From contig DGHP01000152.1 of the NCBI GenBank assembly GCA_002392705.1, forward strand, positions 1 through 6,836: a stretch of 6,836 nt of DNA, read 5' to 3'. Below, piece after piece: positions 1 to 6,353 of this stretch (position 1 is the stretch's first letter; each line of letters starts with the position of its first letter). Below the pieces are notes generated by a model that was not told the DNA's origin, ran no database searches, and saw only the letters and a program-made list of their open reading frames with translations. The position numbers were made by a program, and so were the translations under genes. This stretch comes from Lachnospiraceae bacterium UBA3845 (GTDB taxonomy: Bacteria; Bacillota; Clostridia; Lachnospirales; Lachnospiraceae).

Positions 1-1
1 T

Positions 2-30
2 TTGCTTCTGTGCCGGGAACTTGCTATAAT
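2..30 (+). promoter_or_regulatory. Extended -10 promoter upstream of the NhaC-family gene
   Basis: A perfect TATAAT lies at 25-30 with an upstream TG (22-23), giving an extended -10. The -35 candidate TTGCTT (2-7) sits 17 bp upstream and matches the consensus only at TTG, as is usual for extended -10 promoters. The predicted transcript starts near 37, leaving a leader of about 165 nt before the antiporter start at 202. TTGCT occurs three times here (2-6, 21-25, 32-36), which may be chance. The call rests on sequence match alone. Confidence 0.6.
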
Positions 31-84
31 ATTGCTTTCGCAACCTGTTATGTTTCACGGCCGCTGTCTTCTTTCTGCAGCAAC

Positions 85-163
85 GTGATACAATGTCACT
101 GTCAATTTCTGCCCGGCCTTTCTGTACCCGGGCACCCGGCACAATTCAGCCGCTGCTGAATTG
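85..163 (+). promoter_or_regulatory. Structured 5' leader with three consecutive hairpins
   Basis: Three hairpins follow one another between the predicted transcription start and the antiporter gene. The first is GTGATA/TGTCAC (85-90 with 94-99, one G-T wobble, 3-nt loop). The second is TGCCCGG/CCGGGCA (110-116 with 128-134, 11-nt loop). The third is a perfect 9-bp stem CAATTCAGC/GCTGAATTG (142-150 with 155-163, loop CGCT). None is followed by a T run, so they are not ordinary intrinsic terminators. The third hairpin ends 26 nt before the TTGGAG ribosome binding site. I do not recognise a named riboswitch class. A regulatory role is inferred from the density of structure and the gene type. 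Confidence 0.4.
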
Positions 164-201
164 ATCTGCCATGAGAGCTGAAGAGGATTGGAGCAGTAAA
201 A

Positions 202-1533
202 ATGAATAATGAAAAACCGGGCATAACCCCCGCGGACGGAAACGCAAAAAAAGCAAACGGCCTGGCCCTCATGCCGATCGTTGTCTTTCTCATTCTTTAC
301 CTGGGAAGCGGAATCTATTTCGAATATGTACATCCCGTAAAAGGTCAGATGGGGTTCTATATCATGTCGGTCGTGGTCGCCTTTTCCATCGCCCTGGCCG
401 TCGCCTTCCTGCAGAACCGCTCCCTCAGCTTTGATGAAAAAATCCATGTGTGCGCCCGGGGCATCGGAGATGACAACATCACCATCATGCTCTTTATCTT
501 CCTGGCCGCGGGCGCCTTCGGCGGAATCGCCCAGCAGGCGGGCGGAGCGTCCAGCACCGCGAATCTCCTGCTCAGCATCATCCCCGGACAGTTCGCGATT
601 CCGGGCCTGTTCCTGATCGCCAGCCTGATCTCCATGGCGATGGGCACCAGTGTCGGAACCATCACGATCCTTGTACCGATCGCATCCCAGGCCGCGGCAA
701 ACGGAGGACTTTCCCTTCCGCTCTGCGTCGGCACCGTTGTCGGCGGAGCCATGTTCGGCGACAATCTGTCCTTCATCTCCGACACCACCATCGCCGCCAC
801 CAAAACCCAGGGCGTGCGCATGAAAGACAAATTCCGGACCAACTTCCTCATCGCCCTTCCTGCCGCGCTGATCACCCTGGTCATTCTTCTGGCACTGGCG
901 CTGACCGGCGGCTCCGCCGCGATGGGCGAATACCCCTTTAACCTGCTTCAGGCAGTCCCGTATTTTATCGTCCTGATTCTGGCGCTCCTCGGAATCAATG
1001 TCTTCCTTGTGCTGGGCGCCGGCATTCTTCTGTTTGCCGCCGCCGGAGCCGCAACCGGCATGCTGGATTACGTGTCCGCCTTTACTTCCATGGGCAGCGG
1101 CACCTCCGGGATGTTTGAAACCATGATCGTGACCATCCTGGTGGCGTCCATCGGCTCCCTCATAAAGGAAAACGGAGGTTTTGAAGCGATCCTGCAGTTT
1201 ATCGAACACCATTTTTCCGGGAAACGCGGCGGTATGCTGGGAATCAGCCTTCTTACGGCGATGATGGATGTGGCCACCGCCAACAACACAGTGGCCATTG
1301 TCATGGCGGCGCCGATCGCGAAAGACATCAGCCGCCACTATAAGATTGATCCGAAGGTCACCGCCTCCCTGCTGGATACCTGCTCCTGCATCATGCAGGG
1401 ACTGATCCCCTACGGCGCACAGCTTCTGATCGCGTCCAGCCTTGCGGGGATTTCCAGTCTGCAGATCATGCCGTTTCTTTTCTATCCGTATCTGCTGGCA
1501 GCATCCGTGCTGATCTCCATCCTGCGGGCGTAA
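202..1533 (+). CDS. NhaC-family Na+/H+ antiporter
   Basis: This is a 443-residue polytopic membrane protein of the NhaC antiporter superfamily, which exchanges cytoplasmic Na+ for external H+ and supports pH and sodium homeostasis. Family hallmarks are visible: GTSVGT at 148-153, FGDNLSFISDTT at 185-196, ANNTVAIV at 360-367 and a conserved-looking LDTCSCIMQGLIPYGAQ at 391-407. Roughly ten to twelve hydrophobic segments span residues 22-40, 52-70, 93-111, 131-160, 172-184, 213-235, 247-283, 305-321, 344-372 and 397-441. The N-terminal 20 residues are polar and lie before the first membrane segment. The start at 202 is set by TTGGAG (188-193) with 8-nt spacing. The length is normal and no frame damage is seen. 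Family assignment is firm. Ion specificity is not proved, because some NhaC relatives (MleN type) couple malate/lactate exchange to Na+/H+ movement. Confidence 0.88.
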   Translation: MNNEKPGITPADGNAKKANGLALMPIVVFLILYLGSGIYFEYVHPVKGQMGFYIMSVVVAFSIALAVAFLQNRSLSFDEKIHVCARGIGDDNITIMLFIFLAAGAFGGIAQQAGGASSTANLLLSIIPGQFAIPGLFLIASLISMAMGTSVGTITILVPIASQAAANGGLSLPLCVGTVVGGAMFGDNLSFISDTTIAATKTQGVRMKDKFRTNFLIALPAALITLVILLALALTGGSAAMGEYPFNLLQAVPYFIVLILALLGINVFLVLGAGILLFAAAGAATGMLDYVSAFTSMGSGTSGMFETMIVTILVASIGSLIKENGGFEAILQFIEHHFSGKRGGMLGISLLTAMMDVATANNTVAIVMAAPIAKDISRHYKIDPKVTASLLDTCSCIMQGLIPYGAQLLIASSLAGISSLQIMPFLFYPYLLAASVLISILRA

Positions 1534-1558
1534 ACGAACCAGGAACCGTTCTGCAGAA

Positions 1559-1614
1559 AGAACTCTGCCGGAAATGCAGCTGGATTTCCCTGCAGGTCCG
1601 GCATCCGGAGTTCT
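1559..1614. repeat. Long segmented hairpin between antiporter and hydrolase genes
   Basis: Three stem segments stack coaxially: AGAACTC/GAGTTCT (1559-1565 with 1608-1614), TGCCGGA/TCCGGCA (1566-1572 with 1597-1603, after a 4-nt bulge TCCG at 1604-1607) and TGCAG/CTGCA (1575-1579 with 1590-1594, after an AA/GG internal loop). The 10-nt terminal loop is 1580-1589. In total 19 Watson-Crick pairs form with no mismatch inside a segment. CTCTGGAGG follows rather than a T run, so it is not a standard terminator. It fills about half of the 118-nt gap and could act as an mRNA stability, processing or attenuation element, or be a member of a small dispersed repeat family. The structure is seen directly; the role is inferred. 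Confidence 0.6.
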
Positions 1615-1651
1615 CTCTGGAGGAATCATAAAAGCACGAGGAGGTTATCCT

Positions 1652-2683
1652 ATGACTCAGACAATCACCATGAAAAACAGCCTGAGGGAATTACTGGACC
1701 AGGCCGGCCCGGGCATGACCCTGTTTCTGCCCGATTCGCTCCTTGCCTTTATTCCGGAGGATAAACAGACAATTCCCATGGAGGAATGGGCGGACAGTTT
1801 CCTCATGCCCTGGGGGCTGCCGTTCCCGGCCGCGGATTTCGTGGAGGACGCCAACATGCTCCTCAATTCCGACCGGTACTGGGATATGATTCCGCTCTGG
1901 GATCAGGAGCATTTCTGCATCTGCAGCAACGATATTCATTCCGTCAGCCTGATGGTGCCGAAATGCGCCCTGGAGGGCGTGCGTCCCGCGGCCCTGATCT
2001 GCCCCGGCGGCGGATATGAGAATATCTCCTTCCACAGCGAAGGTCTGCTGACCGCAAAGCGCCTGGAAAAAGCAGGTTACCGCACCTTCATCCTGAATTA
2101 CCGCTACAGCCCGAACCGCTGGCCGGCTCCCCAGCTGGACCTGGCCCTGGCCATCAGATACCTGCGCGCAAATGCGGCTGATCTTTTCATCAAGCCGGAC
2201 GACCTGATGATTCTGGGTTATTCCGCGGGCGGCCATCTCTGCGCTTCCACCGCTGCTCTCAGGGGCGAGCTGGAGGACAGCCTGGAGAAAGAGCTGGAAG
2301 AGAAGCGCCCGGATCTTGCGGAAGGCCTTCGCGGCATTTCCATCCGGCCTGATAAAGTCTGCCTGTGCTACCCGGTCATCAGTTTTCTGGAAGAGGACCA
2401 TGAGCCAAGTTTCCAGGCGCTTACCGGCGGCGATGAAAGTCTCAGGGAACATCTCTCCATCGAAAAACAGGTGGATCCGGACTATCCGAAAACCTTTGTA
2501 TGGACCTGTGCGGACGACTCCCTGGTCCCGCCCAGCAACGCCTCCCGCATGGATGAGGCGCTGACAGAACAGAAGGTTCCCCACAAATTCTGCCTCTATC
2601 CCCAGGGCGAGCACGGCTGCAGCCTCGGAACCGGAACCTCCGCCGAAGGCTGGATGGATGAAATGCTGCAATTCTTTTCCTGA
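1652..2683 (+). CDS. Alpha/beta hydrolase (BD-FAE/acetyl-esterase-like)
   Basis: This is a 343-residue serine hydrolase of the alpha/beta fold, probably a carboxylesterase acting on a small ester. The catalytic apparatus is complete: oxyanion-hole motif CPGGGY (117-122, in place of HGGG), nucleophile elbow GYSAGGH with Ser191, Asp289 in CADDSLVP and His321 in GEHG. A charged, probably helical insertion (206-232) follows the nucleophile. Residues 1-110 precede the core and resemble no catalytic motif; they contain an acidic and aromatic stretch (44-92). No signal peptide or membrane segment is present, so it should be cytoplasmic. The start at 1652 is chosen because ACGAGGAGG (1635-1643) lies 8 nt upstream. 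An in-frame ATG at 1574 has no ribosome binding site and would read through the intergenic hairpin. Substrate is unknown; sugar-ester deacetylation is one family option. Confidence 0.85.
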   Translation: MTQTITMKNSLRELLDQAGPGMTLFLPDSLLAFIPEDKQTIPMEEWADSFLMPWGLPFPAADFVEDANMLLNSDRYWDMIPLWDQEHFCICSNDIHSVSLMVPKCALEGVRPAALICPGGGYENISFHSEGLLTAKRLEKAGYRTFILNYRYSPNRWPAPQLDLALAIRYLRANAADLFIKPDDLMILGYSAGGHLCASTAALRGELEDSLEKELEEKRPDLAEGLRGISIRPDKVCLCYPVISFLEEDHEPSFQALTGGDESLREHLSIEKQVDPDYPKTFVWTCADDSLVPPSNASRMDEALTEQKVPHKFCLYPQGEHGCSLGTGTSAEGWMDEMLQFFS

Positions 2684-2919
2684 AATCTCCTGTACAGAAT
2701 AAGGGAAACGCTGCGATCTGAATGCGGATGAAAAAGGCTTGTTCCGCCTCAGAATCATGCTTGATCCGCTTGACCTGAAGCTGGTGATTATAAGCGCCTG
2801 AGCGGGAACCCTGTGCAGATGAGCGTCCGGAAAACCCGTATGCCCGGTAATCGGACTTAATTCCAGACAGGGTGGGCGTTCATACGATTCACGGGTATTC
2901 ACAGAATCGACACAGAAAT

Positions 2920-2949
2920 TTGACGATTGCGTCACATTCCGGGTCTAAC
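2920..2949 (+). promoter_or_regulatory. Candidate promoter with TGACG-N4-CGTCA inverted repeat
   Basis: TTGACG (2920-2925) matches the -35 consensus at five of six positions. TCTAAC (2944-2949), 18 bp downstream, is a weak -10 that lacks the two most conserved bases. The -35 box is embedded in the inverted repeat TGACGATTGCGTCA (2921-2934): 5-bp arms and a 4-bp centre, a geometry typical of dimeric response-regulator or repressor sites. A poor -10 beside a good -35 and a dyad would fit a regulated promoter. The transcript would start about 50 nt before the gene at 3005. The site is sequence-based and unproven. Confidence 0.35.
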
Positions 2950-2967
2950 TTCTTGTTTGAAAAGAAA

Positions 2968-2982
2968 AAGCCTTTGAGGCTT
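2968..2982 (+). promoter_or_regulatory. Small hairpin before the NEW3 gene ribosome binding site
   Basis: AAGCCT (2968-2973) and AGGCTT (2977-2982) form a perfect 6-bp stem with a TTG loop, flanked by A-rich sequence on both sides. It ends just upstream of AAAGGAAG (2988-2995), the ribosome binding site of the gene at 3005. It may protect the transcript 5' region or influence translation. No T run follows, so it is not a terminator. Confidence 0.35.
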
Positions 2983-3004
2983 AAAAGAAAGGAAGCTTGA
3001 GATC

Positions 3005-4261
3005 ATGGAAAAGACAGAAGGTATGATGACCGGAAAGATCGCCCGATTTGCCTGCAGAATGCTGGCGGCAGGAATGCTGACGGCAGCGGTTTTGATGCCG
3101 GCAGCAGCTTACGCCGCCGAGGAGGAAACAGAACTGCCGGCGGCAGAAACCGCTGAAGACGGCAGTGTCACCTTCAGTACGGATTACCCCGGAGTTACGG
3201 TAAAACCCGGCGGGACTTCAACCTTCACCCTGTATATCACCAATACCGGTTCTGACGAGAATACCGTCTCGCTCAGTGCGAAAGACCTTCCGGAGGGATG
3301 GGAAGGGCGCTTCAAGGGAAGCTCAAACGAAATATCCATGGTGCACGTCGGCGCGCGCCAGACAAAGGAAGACTCTCCTTCCCTGAGTTATTCCCTGACC
3401 GTACCCGAGGATACAAAAGAAGATGTCTATACCGTCACGCTGAACGCCCAGGGCGGAAATGTGGATGAAGACCTGGCCCTGACCGTAAAAGTGGACGCGG
3501 AAGAAAAGAAATTCGGAGCCGGTGACTTTACAACCGACTACGCCCAGCAGGAAGGCATCGCGGGAACAAAATTCAACTACAGCACGACGCTCACCAACAA
3601 CGGCAGCGAAAATATGACCTATTCCCTTTCGGCCGAGGGACTTCCCGAAGGCTGGAATGTAACCTTTACCCCTTCCGACGCTTCGGCCGCGACCTCCTCG
3701 GTGCCGGTGGACGCGGGCGCCAGCTCCACGATTAAAGTTGCGGTAAACCCGGCGCAGAACGTTACCGCAGGGGATTACCCGATCACCTTCCTGGCAGCCA
3801 GCGCGGAAGAGACCCTGGAGCTTCCGGTCGTGATCCGGGTTCTGGGCAGCTACGGCCTGACCTTAACGACCCCGACCGGCAATCTTTCCGCCAAGGCCTT
3901 CGCCGGAGAGACGCAGACAGTAACCCTCACGGTACAGAATACAGGCAACATCGACCTGAATTCCATCAGCCTCAGCGCCCAGGCTTCCACGGACTGGACG
4001 GTCACCTTCGACCAGGATACGATCACGGATATTCCAGCGGGAGAAAGCAAAGAACTGACGGCATATATCACACCGGCAAAGGATGCGATTCTGGGCGATT
4101 ATGTAACCGTCATCACGGCATCCGGCGAAGCGGTTTCTTCGGACTGCGCGCTCAGGATCTCGGTACAGAATCATACCAGCTGGGGCATCGCGGCAGTCGG
4201 CATCATAGCGGTTCTGGTTCTCGGACTGTTTCTGATCATTCGCAGGTTTGGCAGGAGATAA
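3005..4261 (+). CDS. Secreted, membrane-anchored protein with three NEW3-like domains
   Basis: This 418-residue protein has an N-terminal signal peptide (basic region through residue 18, hydrophobic core 19-32, probable cleavage after AYA or AYAA at 37-38), three tandem beta-rich domains (about 55-163, 173-278 and 285-388) and one C-terminal membrane helix (393-412) followed by a basic RRFGRR tail. It should face outside with a cytoplasmic tail. The domains share NEW3-type features (NPCBM-associated, COG1470-like): TLYITNTGS, TTLTNNGSE and TLTVQNTGN strands, and LPEGW at 95-99 and 213-217, with a looser DWTVTF at 330-335 in the third. The spacer at 39-54 is acidic. No enzyme motif and no lipobox are seen. 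The gene leads the ABC transporter operon, so a ligand-binding or scaffolding partner is inferred. The start at 3005 has AAAGGAAG 9 nt upstream; ATGs at 3023 and 3026 are less well placed. Confidence 0.8.
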   Translation: MEKTEGMMTGKIARFACRMLAAGMLTAAVLMPAAAYAAEEETELPAAETAEDGSVTFSTDYPGVTVKPGGTSTFTLYITNTGSDENTVSLSAKDLPEGWEGRFKGSSNEISMVHVGARQTKEDSPSLSYSLTVPEDTKEDVYTVTLNAQGGNVDEDLALTVKVDAEEKKFGAGDFTTDYAQQEGIAGTKFNYSTTLTNNGSENMTYSLSAEGLPEGWNVTFTPSDASAATSSVPVDAGASSTIKVAVNPAQNVTAGDYPITFLAASAEETLELPVVIRVLGSYGLTLTTPTGNLSAKAFAGETQTVTLTVQNTGNIDLNSISLSAQASTDWTVTFDQDTITDIPAGESKELTAYITPAKDAILGDYVTVITASGEAVSSDCALRISVQNHTSWGIAAVGIIAVLVLGLFLIIRRFGRR

Positions 4262-4264
4262 ATT

Positions 4265-5272
4265 ATGGCGGATACAATGATTATCCGTACCGAAGATCTG
4301 ACGAAAGTCTACGGCACGAAGACTGCCGTGAATCATCTGAGCCTGGAGATCAGGCGGGGTGAGATATTCGGGCTGCTCGGACCGAACGGCGCGGGAAAAA
4401 CAACAACGATACTGATGTTTCTGGGCCTGACCGAACCTACTCAGGGACGGGCCCTGATCGACGGATTTGACTGCAGCAGGCAGTCCATGCAGGTAAAACG
4501 GATCACCGGATACCTTCCGGACAATGTGGGATTTTACAGCGACCTGACAGGCCGGGAAAACCTGCGCTTCACGGCAAGGCTGAACGGAATCCCGGAAAAG
4601 GAGATCGATCCTCTGATTGACGGACTGCTGGAGAAGGTCGGAATGACTTACGCGGCGGATCAGAAAACGGGTACCTACTCAAAAGGCATGCGCCAGAGGC
4701 TTGGAATCGCGGATGTCATGATCAAGGACCCGGAGGTCATCATCATGGATGAGCCCACTCTGGGACTTGACCCGGAAGGAATGCGGGATTTCCTGAACCT
4801 GATCAAAAAGCTGAGCACGGAGGACGGGAAAACCATCCTGGTATCCAGCCACCAGCTCTATCAGATCCAGCAGATCTGCGACCGGGTCGGCATCTTCGTG
4901 AACGGAAGCCTGATCGCCTGCGGCGGGATCAGCGAACTGGGAAGCCAGATTGCGGCGAAAGGCCATTATACACTGGAAATCGAAGCGGAGCCCTGTGACG
5001 ACAGGTTCCTGGGATACCTGGGAAAACTGGAAGGAATTACCGGAATCGCGAAAGAAGGCAATACCTTTGTGATCAGTTCCACTGAAGACCTGCGGACCGA
5101 TATCACAAAGTTCCTGGGAACAAATGATTATAAGCTTCTGCATATGCACCAGAAGGGCGGGGATCTGGATGAGATCTACCACGTCTACTTCGAGGAAGCC
5201 GAGAAAAAAGGAGATGAGGGCGATGCAAAAGACGGCAGCAGGAAATACCGTTTCGGCCGCAGAGGAAGATAA
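4265..5272 (+). CDS. ABC transporter ATP-binding protein (ABC-2 type partner)
   Basis: This 335-residue cytoplasmic ATPase would power the permease encoded next. Walker A is GPNGAGKTT (39-47), the signature region is YSKGMRQR (138-145, degenerate as is common in CcmA/NosF/drug-exporter ATPases), Walker B is VIIMDE (158-163) with catalytic Glu163, the D-loop is GLDP (167-170) and the switch His is His196 in SSHQ. The Q-loop position reads GYLPDNVGFY (82-91), as in other ABC-2 ATPases. A C-terminal extension (about 230-312) forms a small accessory domain typical of this class, and the last 20 residues are charged and basic. The start at 4265 follows the previous stop by 3 nt, with AGGAG (4253-4257) inside the upstream gene, implying translational coupling. 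Its 3' end overlaps the permease gene by 50 nt. The transported substrate cannot be told from the sequence. Confidence 0.9.
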   Translation: MADTMIIRTEDLTKVYGTKTAVNHLSLEIRRGEIFGLLGPNGAGKTTTILMFLGLTEPTQGRALIDGFDCSRQSMQVKRITGYLPDNVGFYSDLTGRENLRFTARLNGIPEKEIDPLIDGLLEKVGMTYAADQKTGTYSKGMRQRLGIADVMIKDPEVIIMDEPTLGLDPEGMRDFLNLIKKLSTEDGKTILVSSHQLYQIQQICDRVGIFVNGSLIACGGISELGSQIAAKGHYTLEIEAEPCDDRFLGYLGKLEGITGIAKEGNTFVISSTEDLRTDITKFLGTNDYKLLHMHQKGGDLDEIYHVYFEEAEKKGDEGDAKDGSRKYRFGRRGR

Positions 5273-6257
5273 ACGGAAAAACATCCGTTACCACAGCCTC
5301 ACGGCGCTCTACAGGAAGGAAATGGCGGACCATGTGAACAGCAAGAGGTTCATTATCATCCTGCTCCTTGTGATCGCGATGACAATCGCAAGTGTATACG
5401 GAGCCTTTACCGGCATCACAAGCGCAGTCAAAAACGCCGCCATGGATCCGGATGCTTCATTCGATGCCAGTTACATGTTCCTGAAGCTGTTTACGACGGG
5501 CGGCAGCTCCATCCCGTCCTACATGTCCCTGATTGCCTTGATCGGGCCCTTTATCGGCCTGATCCTGGGATTCGATTCCATCAACGCGGAGAAGAACAGC
5601 GGAACGCTGAACCGGCTGGTTTCCCAGCCCATCTACAGGGACTCCATCATCATCGGCAAGTTCCTGGCCTCTCTGACCCTGATTGCCGTCATGGTCCTGA
5701 CCACCGGCATCGCGGTCGGCTGCGCGGGCTTCCTGGCGACAGGCATAAAGCCCACAGGGGAGGAACTGGTCCGGGTTCTGATCTTCCTGGTCTATACCAT
5801 CATCTACATCTGCTTCTGGCTGGCCATGGCCCTGCTTTTCTCCGTCTTTACAAGACACGCGGCAACTTCCGCTCTGGCCTCGATCGCTCTGTGGCTTTTC
5901 TTCGCCATCTTCATGAGCCTTCTGGCCGGCATTCTGGCAAATGCTGCCTACCCGGTCAATACGGAGTATGAGCAGGCGGTCAACGCGCTGAATAATTACA
6001 ATCTGAATCTGAACCTGAACCGGATCTCCCCCTACTATCTGTATTCGGAAGCCGCTTCGGTTCTGATGAACCCGGCGACGAGAGCCCTCAACGCGGTCTC
6101 CTACACGCAGCTGGTCGGCGCCCTGAGCAGCTATCTGCCGCTTGGCCAGAGCCTGCTTCTGGTCTGGCCGCATCTTGTGGGACTCCTGGCTCTCACCCTC
6201 GCGGCATTCACAATCTCCTATGTCGGCTTCATGCGGCAGGAGATCCGGGGAAATTAA
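5223..6257 (+). CDS. ABC-2 type transporter permease
   Basis: This 344-residue membrane permease has about six hydrophobic segments: 43-63, 101-117, 146-170, 182-208, 213-240 and 311-336. The ABC-2/NosY-like signature is the cytoplasmic stretch after the second helix, with NAEKNSGTLNRLVSQP (121-136) and then RDSIIIGKF (139-147). A long extracytoplasmic loop (about 241-310) contains a short Asn-Leu alternation (YNLNLNLN, 259-266). The polar N-terminal 40 residues should be cytoplasmic. The start at 5223 is preferred because AAGGAG (5208-5213) lies 9 nt upstream; the ATG at 5214 would abut that site, and the upstream frame to 5124 is only the ATPase gene read in another frame. It presumably forms the transporter with the ATPase, either as a homodimer or with another permease not in this window, and may interact with the NEW3 protein outside. 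Export is the usual direction for this class, but the substrate is unknown. Confidence 0.85.
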   Translation: MQKTAAGNTVSAAEEDKRKNIRYHSLTALYRKEMADHVNSKRFIIILLLVIAMTIASVYGAFTGITSAVKNAAMDPDASFDASYMFLKLFTTGGSSIPSYMSLIALIGPFIGLILGFDSINAEKNSGTLNRLVSQPIYRDSIIIGKFLASLTLIAVMVLTTGIAVGCAGFLATGIKPTGEELVRVLIFLVYTIIYICFWLAMALLFSVFTRHAATSALASIALWLFFAIFMSLLAGILANAAYPVNTEYEQAVNALNNYNLNLNLNRISPYYLYSEAASVLMNPATRALNAVSYTQLVGALSSYLPLGQSLLLVWPHLVGLLALTLAAFTISYVGFMRQEIRGN

Positions 6258-6303
6258 AACCACTGATGATCTCAGCATTTCCCCGGCGGCCTTTACGAAC
6301 TGC

Positions 6304-6335
6304 AAAAAATCCGGCCCTGACGGCCGGATTTTTTT
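6304..6335 (+). terminator. Intrinsic terminator of the NEW3/ABC operon
   Basis: The perfect GC-rich arms ATCCGGCC (6309-6316) and GGCCGGAT (6322-6329) close a 5-nt CTGAC loop, and T7 (6329-6335) follows. The six A residues before the stem (6304-6309) can pair with the T run, and they also give a T run in the antisense direction, so it could work both ways. It begins 47 nt after the permease stop and separates the operon from the methyltransferase gene. Confidence 0.93.
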
Positions 6336-6353
6336 GTTTTGGTTCTTTTTCAA

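Larger units (their letters stand above)
2684..3004. other. 321-bp intergenic region, no convincing gene
   Basis: No reading frame here has both a ribosome binding site and a reasonable start on either strand. No intrinsic terminator with a T run follows the hydrolase. The stretch holds a coding-like but startless frame (2703-2801), an imperfect long-range stem (2834-2842 pairing with parts of 2881-2896, plus CCC 2843-2845 with GGG 2874-2876), GTCCG/CGGAC (2825-2829 with 2852-2856), a candidate promoter with an operator-like inverted repeat (2920-2949) and a small hairpin (2968-2982). Most control of the downstream operon should lie in the last 90 bp. Confidence 0.5.

Noticed and set aside
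50..209. Short upstream frames in the antiporter leader (50-88, 93-164, 171-209)
   Set aside because: None has a ribosome binding site. The last overlaps the antiporter start and could in principle couple translation, but nothing supports its use.
55..1629. 524-residue open frame on the minus strand across the antiporter gene
   Set aside because: It is antisense to a clear NhaC-family gene, is rich in Gly, Asp, His and Gln as expected for a shadow of GC-rich coding DNA, and shows no family motif.
1574..1651. In-frame upstream start for the hydrolase
   Set aside because: There is no ribosome binding site before 1574, the 26 extra residues cross the intergenic hairpin, and a strong AGGAGG precedes 1652.
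2865..2900. tRNA-like GTTC...GATTC stretch
   Set aside because: No acceptor, D or anticodon arms can be folded around it, and the T-arm stem does not pair.
1691..2935. 414-residue minus-strand frame over the hydrolase and the following gap
   Set aside because: It is antisense to the hydrolase with its complete catalytic triad. Its part in the gap has no ribosome binding site or recognisable domain.
5124..5222. Upstream extension of the permease frame
   Set aside because: The extra residues are Cys-, Arg- and Ser-rich and are simply the ATPase gene read in another frame. The ribosome binding site supports 5223.
5991..6025. Short imperfect AATCTG/AACCTG repeat in the permease gene
   Set aside because: It spans only about four units, stays in frame and encodes an Asn-Leu alternation in an extracytoplasmic loop, with no sign of a functional DNA repeat.
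5457..6353. 298-residue minus-strand frame over the permease
   Set aside because: It is very rich in Gln, Asp and Gly, as expected when hydrophobic membrane codons are read in reverse, and it runs through the terminator.
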